Shown here: positions 41,570 through 52,170 of the stretch, in pieces
Position numbering within the stretch: the stretch's first letter is position 1
How the letters are laid out: every line of letters starts with the position of its first letter
DNA from: Stomoxys calcitrans
Taxonomy: Eukaryota; Arthropoda; Insecta; Diptera; Muscidae
NCBI RefSeq assembly: GCF_963082655.1
Contig: NC_081552.1
Coordinates: 197,764,781-197,828,780, forward strand
Length of the DNA: 64,000 nt
Reading direction: 5' to 3'
Program-made: the position numbers and the translations under genes
The notes under the pieces: generated by a model
What the model saw: the letters and a program-made list of their open reading frames with translations, nothing else
What the model was told of the DNA's origin: nothing
Databases searched by the model: none

Positions 41570-44359
41570 ATGTCAAGTGACACTTCTTGCGGTTCCAGAG
41601 ATAATCTCAAATTGATGCTGAAGATTTTTAAGAACCAAATGCCTGGGCTTACAATTGTTCATATAAATGCACAAAGTTTGAACAATAAAATGGATGAATT
41701 TCGAGATACTTTTGTGAATTCTGCTATAGATGCCATATGTGTATCTGAAACTTGGTTTCGCCCGGATATATGCGATAATATATATACCTTACCAGGATAT
41801 AACATATTTAGAGCCGATAGGCAAAGTCATGGTGGCGGTGTTGCTATATTTTTGAAATCTGGACTACATGCGACTGTTAAATGTATGTCATCACAAGGTG
41901 ACAGCATTGAATACCTATTTCTAGAAATAAACTGTTATTCAAATGACAAGATGCTGATTGGCTGTGTTTACAGGCCCCACAACAATATACCATATGACAT
42001 GCTCCTATCTTGTATCGAAACAATCTCGTTTTCTTACAACAATATAGCTATAGCTGGTGACTTTAATAGCAATATATTGTCTGAATCTCATTTTTCCAGT
42101 TCGATGGAGCTGTTGGGCTTAGTACCAACTAACACTTCTGTGCCCACCCATTTTACGAGTCATTCATCCAGCATTCTGGATATATTTTTTGTTAACAATG
42201 TTGCAAATGTTTTGTTTTATGACCAACTTGCTGCACCTGGTTTTTCTAAACATGACCTACTGTTTCTAACATATAACTACGTCATGACCTATCAAGACAA
42301 CAGAATTACCTACCGCGATTTTAAGAAAATAAACTACAATTTACTGAATCACCTTACTGATGAAGTACCGTGGGACTCAATTTATCACTTTGACTCTGTG
42401 GATGAACAAATATCATTTGTTCAAAATCATATCTGTTCAATATACAATCGATGTGTTCCAGAGAAAACAATAACAATTAAATATTCACAACCACCTTGGT
42501 TTAACCAGCGAATAAAAACTTTGATTGATGAAAGAAACTTTTCATATAGACGTTGGAAACGTTTTAGAACCTCACAACTACATGAACATTTTAAAAATGC
42601 TAGAAGAGCTGTTGGAAAGTGTATAACTGAGGCAAAGACATTGTATTTTCATAATAAATTTCAGAATGCTGTTAATAGTCGCTCTAAATGGAATGAGATA
42701 CGAAAAATTGGCGTTGGAGAAAAACGCAATACTCAGCTGGAACCCAACTTGAACATAAATGAACTAAATGAGAATTTTGTTTCAATAAACACTGTCTATC
42801 CTACTGAAAATATATATGAAAATATGTGCATGGTAGCTGTTGAAAATCCTTTTTCCTTTCGCTGTGTAAATGAAACTGAGGTTCTACACAGCATTCTGTC
42901 CATTAAATCTAATGCGATCGGAACTGATGAAATAAATCCACGATTTATTAAAATAATTGTGCCAAAGATTCTGCCATATTTAACATATATATTTAACACT
43001 GTTCTAACTAAATCCACTTTTCCGCTTGAATGGAAACATGCAAAAATTGTACCTATTCGCAAATCAAAAAATGAGTACCGTCCCATCGCCATTTTACCAT
43101 ACCTGTCTAAAGCACTGGAACGCATAATGGCTAACCAAATTGAGCATTTTCTGAAATCTGAAAATTTGTTATCTAACTGGCAATCTGGATTTAGAAAGAA
43201 AAGAAGTTGTACCACTGTTCTGATTGATGTAATTGAAAACCTTCGTCAAAGTATGGATAACGGAATGATATCCTTTCTCCTTCTTTTGGATCACAGTAAG
43301 GCCTTTGACACTGTAAACCATAATATTCTTGTCCTAAAACTTATGAAATTATTTAATTTCTCCGAGACGTCTTGCAAGCTGATATCATCATATTTGACGC
43401 AAAGATCGCAGTCTGTTTTTTATAACAATAGTTGGTCTAACTCTCTGAATGTCCTTAAAGGAGTACCTCAAGGTTCTATCCTTGGCCCTCTTTTATTTTC
43501 CATGTATATAAATGATCTGCCTGATGTGCCTGCAACATCTAAAATCCAAATGTATGCTGACGATGTCCAACTTTACACATACTGCAAACTGAAAGATATC
43601 CAAACCTGTGTGTCTAACATAAATATTGATTTAGACTTAATACATTGTTGGGCTGTTAATAATGCATTATGTTTAAATCCATCCAAAACCAAACTGATTC
43701 TGATAAGTAAAAGAAATGTGACAATAACTGATGATCTCGTTGTGAAAATTGGTAACTCTGTAGTGAATCTTGTACAAGTAGCCACAAATTTAGGATTGAC
43801 TTTTAATTCAACCCTAACGTGGACAAATCACATTAATGCAACAGTTGGCAAAGTACGTGGGATGCTGCGAAATTTATGGACTGTTCGCTTGTCAACTCCT
43901 TTTCACATCCGAATGTTACTTGCAAAAAGTTATTTAATTCCCACATTGTTATATGGATGCGAGATATTTGCGAATTGTGATGCAGACACCAGTAGAAAGC
44001 TTAATGTTGCTTACAATGATATTGCAAGATATGTGTTTAACAAAAGTCGACAAGCTCGTATATCACAATTTACATACCAAATATTTAACTTAACTTTTTC
44101 AAACTTACTGAATGTCAGATGTCTACTTCTTCTGCACAAGGTAATCTACACAAAAGAACCTGAATACCTACACAAACATCTGAAATTCGCCAGATCCAAC
44201 CGTGGCCTAAAACTCATTCAACCACGATTTGCCACACAAACCTCTGAACGACAGTACATTGTACATAGTACGCGTCTCTGGAACAACCTACCTCCCAACA
44301 TACAGAGCATAAGCAATGCAACTTCATTCAAAAATGAGCTATTTAAATTTTTTAAATGA
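41570..44359 (+). CDS. LINE-D ORF2: endonuclease and reverse transcriptase
   Basis: 929 codons without a stop. It should nick chromosomal DNA and copy the element RNA at the nick. Endonuclease motifs are HINAQSL near residue 31, SETW (59-62), GCVYRPHN near 128, GDFN (163-166), SSILDIFFVN near 200 and SKHD (226-229). Reverse transcriptase motifs are YRPIAILPYLSKALERIM near 504, FRKKRSC near 540, LLDHSKAFD with the motif A aspartate at 574, GVPQGSILGP (631-640) and YADD (662-665). Thumb block NLGLTFNS and C-terminal STRLWNNLPPNI are CR1/Kiri-like. No RNase H. All catalytic residues I can name are present, so activity is plausible but untested. Confidence 0.88.
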   Translation: MSSDTSCGSRDNLKLMLKIFKNQMPGLTIVHINAQSLNNKMDEFRDTFVNSAIDAICVSETWFRPDICDNIYTLPGYNIFRADRQSHGGGVAIFLKSGLHATVKCMSSQGDSIEYLFLEINCYSNDKMLIGCVYRPHNNIPYDMLLSCIETISFSYNNIAIAGDFNSNILSESHFSSSMELLGLVPTNTSVPTHFTSHSSSILDIFFVNNVANVLFYDQLAAPGFSKHDLLFLTYNYVMTYQDNRITYRDFKKINYNLLNHLTDEVPWDSIYHFDSVDEQISFVQNHICSIYNRCVPEKTITIKYSQPPWFNQRIKTLIDERNFSYRRWKRFRTSQLHEHFKNARRAVGKCITEAKTLYFHNKFQNAVNSRSKWNEIRKIGVGEKRNTQLEPNLNINELNENFVSINTVYPTENIYENMCMVAVENPFSFRCVNETEVLHSILSIKSNAIGTDEINPRFIKIIVPKILPYLTYIFNTVLTKSTFPLEWKHAKIVPIRKSKNEYRPIAILPYLSKALERIMANQIEHFLKSENLLSNWQSGFRKKRSCTTVLIDVIENLRQSMDNGMISFLLLLDHSKAFDTVNHNILVLKLMKLFNFSETSCKLISSYLTQRSQSVFYNNSWSNSLNVLKGVPQGSILGPLLFSMYINDLPDVPATSKIQMYADDVQLYTYCKLKDIQTCVSNINIDLDLIHCWAVNNALCLNPSKTKLILISKRNVTITDDLVVKIGNSVVNLVQVATNLGLTFNSTLTWTNHINATVGKVRGMLRNLWTVRLSTPFHIRMLLAKSYLIPTLLYGCEIFANCDADTSRKLNVAYNDIARYVFNKSRQARISQFTYQIFNLTFSNLLNVRCLLLLHKVIYTKEPEYLHKHLKFARSNRGLKLIQPRFATQTSERQYIVHSTRLWNNLPPNIQSISNATSFKNELFKFFK

Positions 44360-44521
44360 ACTACGAATTATTTTTCTTTAAATGTCCTTAATATTTACTA
44401 CTATAATTTAAAATGTTAAGATTAGTTAATATCCTTTTAAAAAGAATAATCATTATTTTATATACTCTATTGCGAATCAGCACATTAACATATAAGATAT
44501 AATCTTGTTGTGCTGGTGTTA

Positions 44522-44552
44522 CACTCAATAAACAAACAAACAAACAAACAAT
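44522..44552 (+). repeat. LINE-D 3' tail
   Basis: AATAAA followed by four to five CAAA units, then ACAAT, which repeats the sequence before the element. Tails of short tandem repeats are typical of CR1-group elements. Confidence 0.7.
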
Positions 44553-44729
44553 ACAAGACATGAACCAAGTTAGGGCGTGGCATGGAAAAAAATTAAGGAT
44601 TTGCTAAGTAGCACGGAATACCTAACTTAGATTTTTTAGATTTTCTTTTTCGAGATTACTTTTGTTTGTATTTAGACCATAGTGGCATGGTGCGAATTAA
44701 TATCTGCACCCTTTTTTCAACCTAACCTA
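44548..44729 (+). repeat. LINE-B 3' remainder after the LINE-D insertion
   Basis: Contains GACATGAACCAAGTTAGGG, GGCATGGTGCGAATTAATATC and TTTTCAACCTAACCTAC. The last two match, in reverse, 25726-25790 of the other LINE-B copy. Confidence 0.75.
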
Positions 44730-45350
44730 CTTGTTTTCCCCCATATTTTTTTTTTTAATTTGCAATTCAATTTTAAATCTCAATATCGTTTCTAAGGATG
44801 TAATATTATTTCCACGATTTTGTGTTGCATGCTGTTGATATCACAACGAATACATACCCAAGCAGTAATCGTGTGGCATTTGTGTCCAATGATGAGTTTG
44901 TTTGATTGGGGCCAAAAACTATTTTGCGAAAGTTCAGTAATTAATGTTTGCCTTTCAAGCACGTGTCCAAAGATTTCGTCATAGTAGCCCCTAGGGTTGG
45001 CTTTTTCTGTATGGGTCACCTAAAATAAACCAAACGAAACATATAGAGTAAATAGTCAAATAGTGATAGGAGATGTTTTTTTCGGCTTTTTATCGGCAGT
45101 TTATCTTAGAGCTTATCAAGTTTGTTCATGGTTTTCATTAAAGCAAATTCCAAAAATAATTAAAATGCTGTTGCAAGGGTCATTGATAAACATTGATACC
45201 AGATTGTAATTAATTTTGTTAAGCATGCTTCCGATAAATTGAGTTACAGGTCTTTTTGTCCATCATGTATTTTTTCCAAATATAACAAGAAAGAGCCATG
45301 AAACCAAGGGAATCACTGAAGCCATCTAAACAGGCTTGATGAAATCCAAA
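44730..45350. other. Unassigned stretch
   Basis: About 620 AT-rich bases with no module, gene or RNA recognised. Confidence 0.5.
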
Positions 45351-45383
45351 AAACAAGTAAAAGTGTTAGACCGGGCAGAATTC
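45351..45383 (-). repeat. Probable T1/T2 terminal scrap
   Basis: ACAAGTAAAAGTGTTAGACCG resembles the reversed T1/T2 end. It abuts the LINE-B 3' region. Confidence 0.35.
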
Positions 45384-46335
45384 CCTAATTGTTTTCCATA
45401 CCCCTCCCCTAAGTAGGTTCATGTCTGGTATAGTGCCTCCACCGGTATCTATTAGACGCGAAAGCCGGGCAATGACAAAGGAAATGCTCCAACGTCTCAT
45501 AATACATGCCATCACTTACCGCACCGATTGTACATAAGTGAGCTTGTAGTCCTATATGTCCCGTTATGATACCAATAGCTATACTGACCTCCTTCTTACT
45601 TCCTTTCAGTAATAGCCTTGTCTTCTCACGATCTGGTACCCCCCATAGGATTTTCGCCGTCCTGCCGACTGTTTCGCTCTTCCACAATGTTTCATGCGCA
45701 TTCCCATGCCCACTCCCTTAACTCGGACTGCGTCGACCCGAAAGGCTTTGGGTTAAACAAGTTTATTGACGGCAGTCCTCTGGCCTTCACCGCCAAATCG
45801 TTTGCCCTTTCATTTTCCCCCTAACTCCGTTATGGCCCGGTACCCAAATGATGCGGATTTTGCTATCCTTAGAGAAGGCGTTAATCTCCTACTTACACTG
45901 CAAGACTGTTCGTGACCTTACACTCCTGGTTGTTATTGGCCTTATGGCAATTTTACTGTTACACTCGACGTCCTTGCGTTAGCACCACACCACTTCACAC
46001 ATTCCGTGATCGCCCGGATCTCCGCCTGCAGGACCGTATTATGGTCAGGCAGTCTAAAACAGATATCAGTCACTGGGTTTTCAATGTAAACCCCCAGGCC
46101 CACTCTGTCCTCTAGTTTTGATCCATCCGTGTAACATGATATTCCAGATGGCAATACTAGGGTTCCGTCAATCCAAGACTGTGCCAATAGCAGCAGTGCC
46201 TCGCACTCGACTTCAAGGTTCTTCTCAGGTATCCGATCGGAAACCTCTTCCCTTACTTCCAGGCATCCGATCGGAAACCTCTTTCCTTCCTTCCAGGTTT
46301 TCTATCGTCGCCTCGATTATATCATGTTATATGTC
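45384..46335 (-). pseudogene. LINE-B fragment: RNase H and C-terminal tail
   Basis: Minus-strand RNase H frame at 45942-46187: AQSWIDGTLVLPSGISC, YTDGSKLEDRVGLGVYIEN, TVLQAEIRAITECVKW and GANARTSSV, then frame breaks. The tail at 45409-45687 reads KSETVGRTAKILWG, KGSKKEVSIAIGII and ETLEHFLCHCPAFASNRYR. The upstream edge shows a small direct duplication of the ATCCGATCGGAAACCTCTT segment (46230-46290). The 3' end still has the GACATGAACC segment that in the plus copy is split by LINE-D. Confidence 0.75.
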
Positions 46336-46599
46336 CCGATTTGGACCATAGTTAGGTTAGATTATGTTTAAGTGGCAGTCTGCCATCAGACTCACTTAGA
46401 CGTTTTCGTCCATTGTAAAACCACAGGAACAGAAAAAGGAAGATGCCAATAACTTGCGACTGTTCACATCCGCTAAAAAGACAGGTTCTCATAAAAATAA
46501 GAACCTAAAGTGGAACTCCTTCTGACTGTTAGTGCGGGACACACGTACACAAGGTGTTCTATAGTCTCTATTCTCTTCTTCTTCGATGTCCTCAGAGCT

Positions 46600-47110
46600 T
46601 CTGCAAATGTCGTTGCTGGCAACCTTCAGTCTGTCAGCATGTTTTCCGATTAGACAGTGTCCTGTCATGACGGACACAACGATTGATACTTCTGTTCAAG
46701 CGAATGACAGCAAAGCAGTAGTCAAGTCTCGATTAGGCCACATGGTTTTGGAATGCTCACAGCCACCTCTTTGTGAGCATCTACCATGCGTTGTCCTTCG
46801 GGCCTGGTCCAGAAAACTTAGCTTACATATCCCTAGAGGCATACCCACAGATTCCAGTATCCCGGGAATGTGAGGGGTAGTTACTATTCTCGCATACTCG
46901 TTCGCTTTACAATTCCCTGGGATATCTCTGTGGCCCGGCACCCAGAACAGGTGAATCTTGAACTGTTCAGCCATCTCGTTGAGAGATCTGCGACAGTCGA
47001 GGGCGGTTTTTGTGTTCTCCAGGGATTTAATTCCTGCCTGGCTTTCTGAGAAGATATTTATGTCAATCATCGTAATGACATTATATCTTAACCTTTTCAA
47101 TCGAAACTTC
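46600..47110 (-). pseudogene. LINE-C RNase H C-terminal part
   Basis: One frame reads RLRYNVITMIDINIFSESQA, then DCRRSLNEMAEQFKIHLF and WVPGHRDIPGNCKANEYAR, the last RNase H block (WVPGH...GN...A). The first acidic block (VYMDGSK in the 58-kb copy) is lost with the deletion. A tail with RTTHGRCSQRGGC and SNRKTC-type sequence follows. Confidence 0.7.
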
Positions 47111-48720
47111 TTATCGCCCAAAGGATTTTCGGCTCAGACACAATTTCCCTAATAACCTCCGACGAATTACTGCAGTGACAACCTCTTTTGGCGCCACGTT
47201 GTCCGTTGGAAAATTTCCCGGGAAATGTGTATCAACGAGTAGTTCTGGTGTTTCCTCACTAGACATTGTCCATATATTCTCTGACTTCGGAATATACCCC
47301 ACCGTCATAGGTCTCGAGGACAGAATCTTCCTTAGCCTAAAGGCCTCAGATGTATCCTCCACGGAGCTGCAGAATTCTACCCAGGATTTGTTCAGAGCCT
47401 TTCTCAGCTCACCCTTATATTTCGTGTGGCGCTCTCGTGGCTTTGGCTTTAGCTTCAGGAGTTTTCTGCAGTCCTTCCTTAGACCAACCAGCTCTGGGTT
47501 CCACCATGGCGGTCGCTATTTACCCATTCTTGCCATTCTAGGCCTTCGTGATCCACTTGACCACTATGTCTATATCCTCTGCAGTTTCCACCTGCTTTTC
47601 TGGTCTAGAAGGGATAGACCTGCAGAATTTGTGCCGAAATTTATCCCAATCCGCCTTTCTTCAGTTTAACTGAGGAAACACTTCTGCAGTATTTTCTTCC
47701 AGGCTGAAACTAATATAGCAATGATCAGAGAAGCTGTAGTCATCCAACACTTCCTAGTCGCATATTCTTCCACTTATATCTTCCGATACAAAGGTAATAT
47801 CTGGTACCTCATATCTGTTCCTGGTAATAAAGTTCGGTTTATTCCCTTTATTTCAAATCGCCAGAATGCAACTTATAATATATTCGATAAGCAGCTCATC
47901 CCTTTCGTTGACAACCGAACTTCCCCCTATCTGGTGATGTGCATTTGCATCACTTCCTGCAATGGGGCTCTTCTTCCCTACAGAAGCGGCTTCAACATAA
48001 GTTTTGAAGGCGGCATCTCTGAATCGTTTCCCATATATGGGGAAGCCAGCCAGTAATGAAACTTCTTTTTTTCAAGGCTGGCTACTACTTAATCTTCAGT
48101 GCTTAGAGACGGAAGAAAAACAAACATTTTGACTAGTCTGTTCTAGAATACAGGCTCTGTGTCTCCCATTCCCCGTACCCTAGTTTAAAATCCGGAATTC
48201 TTAGTATATGAACCATTCCTCCACACACCCATGGTTCCTGGATAAGAACCACATCAATTCCCCAGCCATCAGGAAGACCTTTAGTGCGGCCGAAGCGGTC
48301 TTACAATGGTGGAGATGTATCTGTAGAAACCGGACCATGGTCAGGATTAAGAACTTCCACCACTGTTGTGTTAGCCTCGTCGCCGAAGCGGCCTTACAAT
48401 GGTGGAGATTTATCTGTAGAAACCGGACCATAGTCAGGATGAAGAACTTCCACCACTCTTAGCCTCGTCTTCTGATTCTACCAGACTTTATGTTCACAAG
48501 TTTCGTTAGATCTTGTCATCATGATCTTCGTACGCATCCAAGGGCAAGTGAGAAAGCTGTGGAACCACTCTTCCTCAGGAAATTTGAAACTGGACGCTTG
48601 CGGTGGGGACTATTCCACCTTAGATGCTTCAATAGCTGCTGCTTTCTAAGTATGGCAGTTGTCGAAGAAGAAACATCTTCCTTCTTGACTTAATCTAGTG
48701 CTGTATCTGGCCAGATCTCA
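47111..48720 (-). pseudogene. LINE-C ORF1 end, endonuclease and linker
   Basis: 48480-48715 encodes, across a frame, RKQQLLKHLRWNSPHRKRP and related ORF1 sequence. The endonuclease begins VRFLQINLHHCKAASA. That segment, with about 90 bases around it, is duplicated (48340-48460 and 48255-48340). GSDANAHHQIGGSS near 47930 is the LOA/R1-type equivalent of the GDFN motif, and FSDHCYISFSLEEN near 47700 the SDH motif. The linker reads KADWDKFRHKFCRSIPSRP near 47640. Many stops. Confidence 0.72.
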
Positions 48721-48724
48721 CCAA

Positions 48725-49975
48725 TCTTTTTTAGCGCACAACGTTACATCCGTCTGTTGTAATCACTCTCGAGCCTACAAAAATTGAGATATTGAGCTGA
48801 AATTTGGCACAGATGCGTTTTTTTGATGCACGCTAGTTAAGTTCTTGAACGGGTTAAATCGGACCATAGTTGGATATAGCTGCTATATAGACCGATCTGC
48901 CGATAAAGGGTCTGAAGACCATAAAAGCTTTATTTATTACCCGATTATTGACTGAAATTTGCAACAGTGGGTTATTTTAAGCCTCCCGAAATCTGACCTA
49001 AATATGGATCAGATCGGACTATAGTTAGATATATTGTAGCTACCATATAGACCGATCTCCCGATAAAGGGTCTTAAGCCCATAGAAGCTTTATTTATTAC
49101 CCGAATTCGCTGAAATTAAAAAATGTGATTTATTTTAAGCCTCCTGAAGTCCAACCTAAATATGGTTGAGATCGGATTATATTTGGATATAGCTGCCATT
49201 TAGACCGATCTCCCGATAAAGGGTCTTAAGCCCATAGAAGCTTTATTTATTACCCGATTTCGCTGAAATTTAAAACCGTTGGTTATTTTAAGCCTCCCGA
49301 CATCTGACCTAAATATGGTTCAGATCGGAATATAGTTCGATATAGTTGCCATATAGACCGATCTCCCGATAAAGGGTCTGAAGACCATAGAAGCTTTATT
49401 TATCACCCGATTTCGCTGAAATTTAAAACCGTTGGTTATTTTAAGCCTTCCGACATCTGACCTGAATATGGTTTAGATCGAAATATAGTTAGATATAGTT
49501 GCCATATAGACCGATCTCCCGATAAAGGGTCTGAAGACCATAGAAGCTTTATTTATCACCCGATTTCGCTGAAATTTAAAACCGTTGGTTATTTTAAGCC
49601 TCCCGACATCTGACCTAAATATGGTTGAGATCGGACTATAGTTAGATATAGCTGCCATATAGACCGATCTCCCTATAAAGGGTCTGAAGACCATAAAAGC
49701 TTTACTTTTTATCCGATTTCGCTGAAATTTGGAACGTAGTTTTAAGCCTCCTACCATCGGACCCAAATATGGCAAAGATCGGACTATATTTAGATACAGC
49801 TGTCATATGGACCGATCTGCCGATAAGGGGACTGAAGCCCATAAAAGCTTTATTTATTACCCGATTTTGCTGAAATTTTAAACAGTGAGTTTTTCTGAGC
49901 CTCCCGATATCCGACCTTAATATGGTTCAGATCGGTTTATATTTGGATATATCTGCCAAAAAGACCAATTTGCAC
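48725..49975 (+). repeat. T2 array with exactly 153-bp units
   Basis: Modules with GACCGATCTCCCGATAAAGGG, AAGCTTTATTTATTACCCG, CCTCCCGACATCTGACC and GATATAGCTGCCATATAGACC. The ACCGATCT phrase starts at 49051, 49204, 49357, 49510 and 49663, four spacings of exactly 153, then 49811. The end is cut by a mariner relic. Confidence 0.75.
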
Positions 49976-50395
49976 TACAAAATTGAAATTTCATTTTTAC
50001 AGCCAGGTGTTCTACCGAATGTATGCTGGTGGAAGAAATGCCCAAGAATTTCTGTCTCGCGGTATGTCACACGACAATTGTGCATTATAAGTTCACACGC
50101 GGCATTGATGTTCTGTAGTAAAAAGGCCGTTTTTGGACGACCTTCACGGAATTCGATTTTGAGCGAACGTCGGCCACGATTGAAGTCATTAAACCAGTTT
50201 TTCACAGTGCTTTATGGGAAGGTGCTTCAATGCCATACAAAGATTTAAGTTCATCAAAGCACTCATTTTGATTGTCAAACTATTTTTTTCAAGTCTCGAT
50301 AAACAACACAAATTGTGGTCGTAAAGTGTCAAACTCTCCAATGCAAATGGCAGATTTCAACTGGCAACACTTGGTTTTGCCTAGGCCGTAAACTT
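49976..50395 (-). pseudogene. Mariner transposase N-terminal relic (second mariner family)
   Basis: Minus-strand frame reads KNWFNDFNRGRRSLKIEF, REGRPKTAFLLQNINA, ACELIMHNCRVTYRETE and LGHFFHQHTFGR. This is the second helix-turn-helix region and the linker of a classical mariner transposase, different from the NEQRLQIIEF family seen elsewhere. The catalytic domain is absent. Upstream leader sequence to about 50395 may be the element's 5' end. Confidence 0.7.
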
Positions 50396-51309
50396 ATATA
50401 GCAGCCCTCGTAACTGTGCTCATTTGTGCTATCGAAGCATAGCAACTTATTTTGCTACATCTAATGTCAGTAACAGCAGCTAACCCAACCCATTAAAACT
50501 CAATGTGCATACTTAAAAACTTAAAAAGTTTGTTTGCTTAATAGCCTTTGGAATCAATCATAAATCTAACAGCGAACAATCTTCACTTTGAATCAAAGAC
50601 AGCATAATAGCAAAAATATGTTGCTACCATACCAGCGAACATGAAAGTTCTGCCAAAGGCTGGCAAGTTTGTCTAATTAGGCTCTAGTCATTTTCATTCA
50701 GTTGAAAACTTTCACAAGACGCAATTTGCCAATTAAATCCTTTCAGTAACAGTCAGCACAGAAGAAAATGCCCTTGGGCAAGTGTCTACATTCATCATAG
50801 CTTTTTTGCATGGCCTACTCATTTACTTGGAATGTAGAACATCTCAAACGCCGACAAGTTGTTTAAGAATTCGAGGGTGCGTGGGTGTGTGATGGTTGGT
50901 AGCATGTATGCACACACATCAGTGGGAGACTGTGAACATTGCCGGAAGCTTTGATATCAAAACAGACATCCTTCATCCGGTTGGCAAATATTTTTTTTTT
51001 TTTGTATACCTTGGTATGCGCATCGTATGTTGTAGTGATTGTTTATTAAGTCATTAAATATTTATACATTTGCCATTTGGCACACTTTGTGTCAGTTTGT
51101 TTACACCCTGCCAACATTTTCGATTGCCAACAAATCTTCCGCGAATCTTCCATATGAATAAGATGCTGAAGAGTAAGTCAGAAGAGCCTTGGAAGAAGTA
51201 TCATGTCGACGAGTATTAAATGAGTAGAGACCGGATATTATGCAAAAGTATATTTTGAGCGGATGAACGTATTGAAATCCCACCACATGTCATATATACG
51301 TCCAGCGTT
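50396..51309. other. Unassigned stretch
   Basis: About 900 bases without a module or gene that I recognise. It contains a T-rich run near 50991-51003 and GTGTGTGATGG-type simple sequence near 50885. Confidence 0.5.
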
Positions 51310-51690
51310 TATATTTTGGGCAAAAAAAGTTGGAATATCATTTCACGGTAGCGCTCACCATTCGCAGTTACGTTACGATTGGCATCATCTTTGAAGAAGT
51401 ACGGTCCAATGATGCCACCAGCCCATAAACCGCACCAAACTGTGACCTTGTCTGCATGCATTGGTAGCTCTTGCAATGCTTCTGACTGAGCTTCACTCCA
51501 AAATCGATAATTCTACTTATATACGTACCCATAGAGCCAAAAATGAGAAGAAGCGCCAGATGAACTTTTTGCATTTTGATAATAAAAATCAATAATTTCC
51601 AAGCGTTGTTCGTTTGTAAGACAATTCATGGTTCATGGTCAAAACACAAAACGTGAGTGAGCTGTTTAAGCCAGTTTTGCCAAAAAGATA
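51310..51690 (-). pseudogene. Mariner-type transposase relic with internal deletion (M4)
   Basis: Minus strand: NCLTNEQRLEIIDFYYQN near 51620, then directly SHFWLYGYV, QKHCKSYQCMQTRSQFGAVYGLVASLDRT (a shifted frame of the ALQELPMH...GGIIGPYFF block), and a truncated end near 51320. As in M1, the middle of the transposase is missing, but the break points differ. Confidence 0.72.
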
Positions 51691-51719
51691 TAAGCTAAAA
51701 CATTATCCTTTATAAAGCT

Positions 51720-52170
51720 AAATAGGTTTAATTTTCGCCAAGTAATCAGTTTAGATGCATATCACAATGGAAACAACAATAGGTTATATAAGTTTTTGAT
51801 ACCTATACCAAAAACTACCCTAAATCAAACGAGAACCTATCATACAATATGGGTCTCAAGTGAAAGGTATTTGAGAGTAGAATACGAAGCTTATAACAAA
51901 ATTTGGGGTCAACATACAAGAAGGCTTCACCAACACAAAAATCCCTCTCCAAACTGATATGCAGAACGATTGGGACAATATGGGCCTTAAATAAAAGGCT
52001 TTGGGGATTTGAGTACGTAATTGATATAAAATTTTTCGCCAAATTTTAAACGAGCTGCCCTTTCTAAGAAGCGACTCCAAGCAACCCAGGAAAAAGTTGA
52101 CAGGTTGAAACCATATGGAACTCAAATGTAAAGTATTTGAGAATAGAATATGTATGTAATACTAAAATTT
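51720..52170 (+). repeat. F fragment
   Basis: Modules with AATATGGGTCTCAAGTGAAAGG and GATTGGGACAATATGGGCC. Truncated at both ends. Confidence 0.55.

Larger units (their letters stand above)
40134..44547 (+). mobile_element. LINE-D, apparently intact CR1-group retrotransposon
   Basis: The only element in the window with two uninterrupted genes: a 291-base 5' leader, ORF1 (40425-41381), a 188-base spacer, ORF2 (41570-44359) and a 3' tail with AATAAA at 44527-44532 leading into CAAA repeats. Candidate target duplication is ACAAT (40129-40133 and 44548-44552), though the CAAA tail makes its edge uncertain. It lacks RNase H. The microsatellite-like 3' end and protein motifs suggest the CR1/L2/Kiri group. 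Its codon use is AT-richer than that of the surrounding LINE relics. Confidence 0.85.
38841..44729 (+). mobile_element. LINE-B copy, 5' truncated, interrupted by LINE-D
   Basis: The LINE-B sequence runs from 38841 to about 40133, is interrupted by LINE-D, and resumes at about 44548 with ACAATACAAGACATGAACC. It ends at ACCTAACCTA near 44729. The reversed LINE-B copy at 45358-46335 has the uninterrupted counterpart (ACCAGACATGAACCTACTTAGGGG on its sense strand), which supports reading the two pieces as one element. Confidence 0.82.
46352..48720 (-). mobile_element. LINE-C copy with the polymerase domain deleted
   Basis: Minus-strand LINE with, in order, the C-terminal end of ORF1, endonuclease, linker, and then RNase H. 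The reverse transcriptase between EPKSFG and the KRLRYNVI block of RNase H is missing, with a junction near 47105-47115. The plus-strand copies at 12940 and 56349 show about 1.5 kb of polymerase sequence here. The 3' end is AACCTAAC-like (plus strand 46351-46360 GTTAGGTTAG). Confidence 0.75.

Noticed and set aside
41570..44359. Host endonuclease/exonuclease gene
   Set aside because: The protein continues into a reverse transcriptase with YADD, and sits between ORF1 and a CAAA tail, so it is a LINE ORF2.
48255..48460. Two separate endonuclease genes starting FLQINLHHCKAASA
   Set aside because: The second start is a local duplication of about 90 bases; only one endonuclease domain follows.
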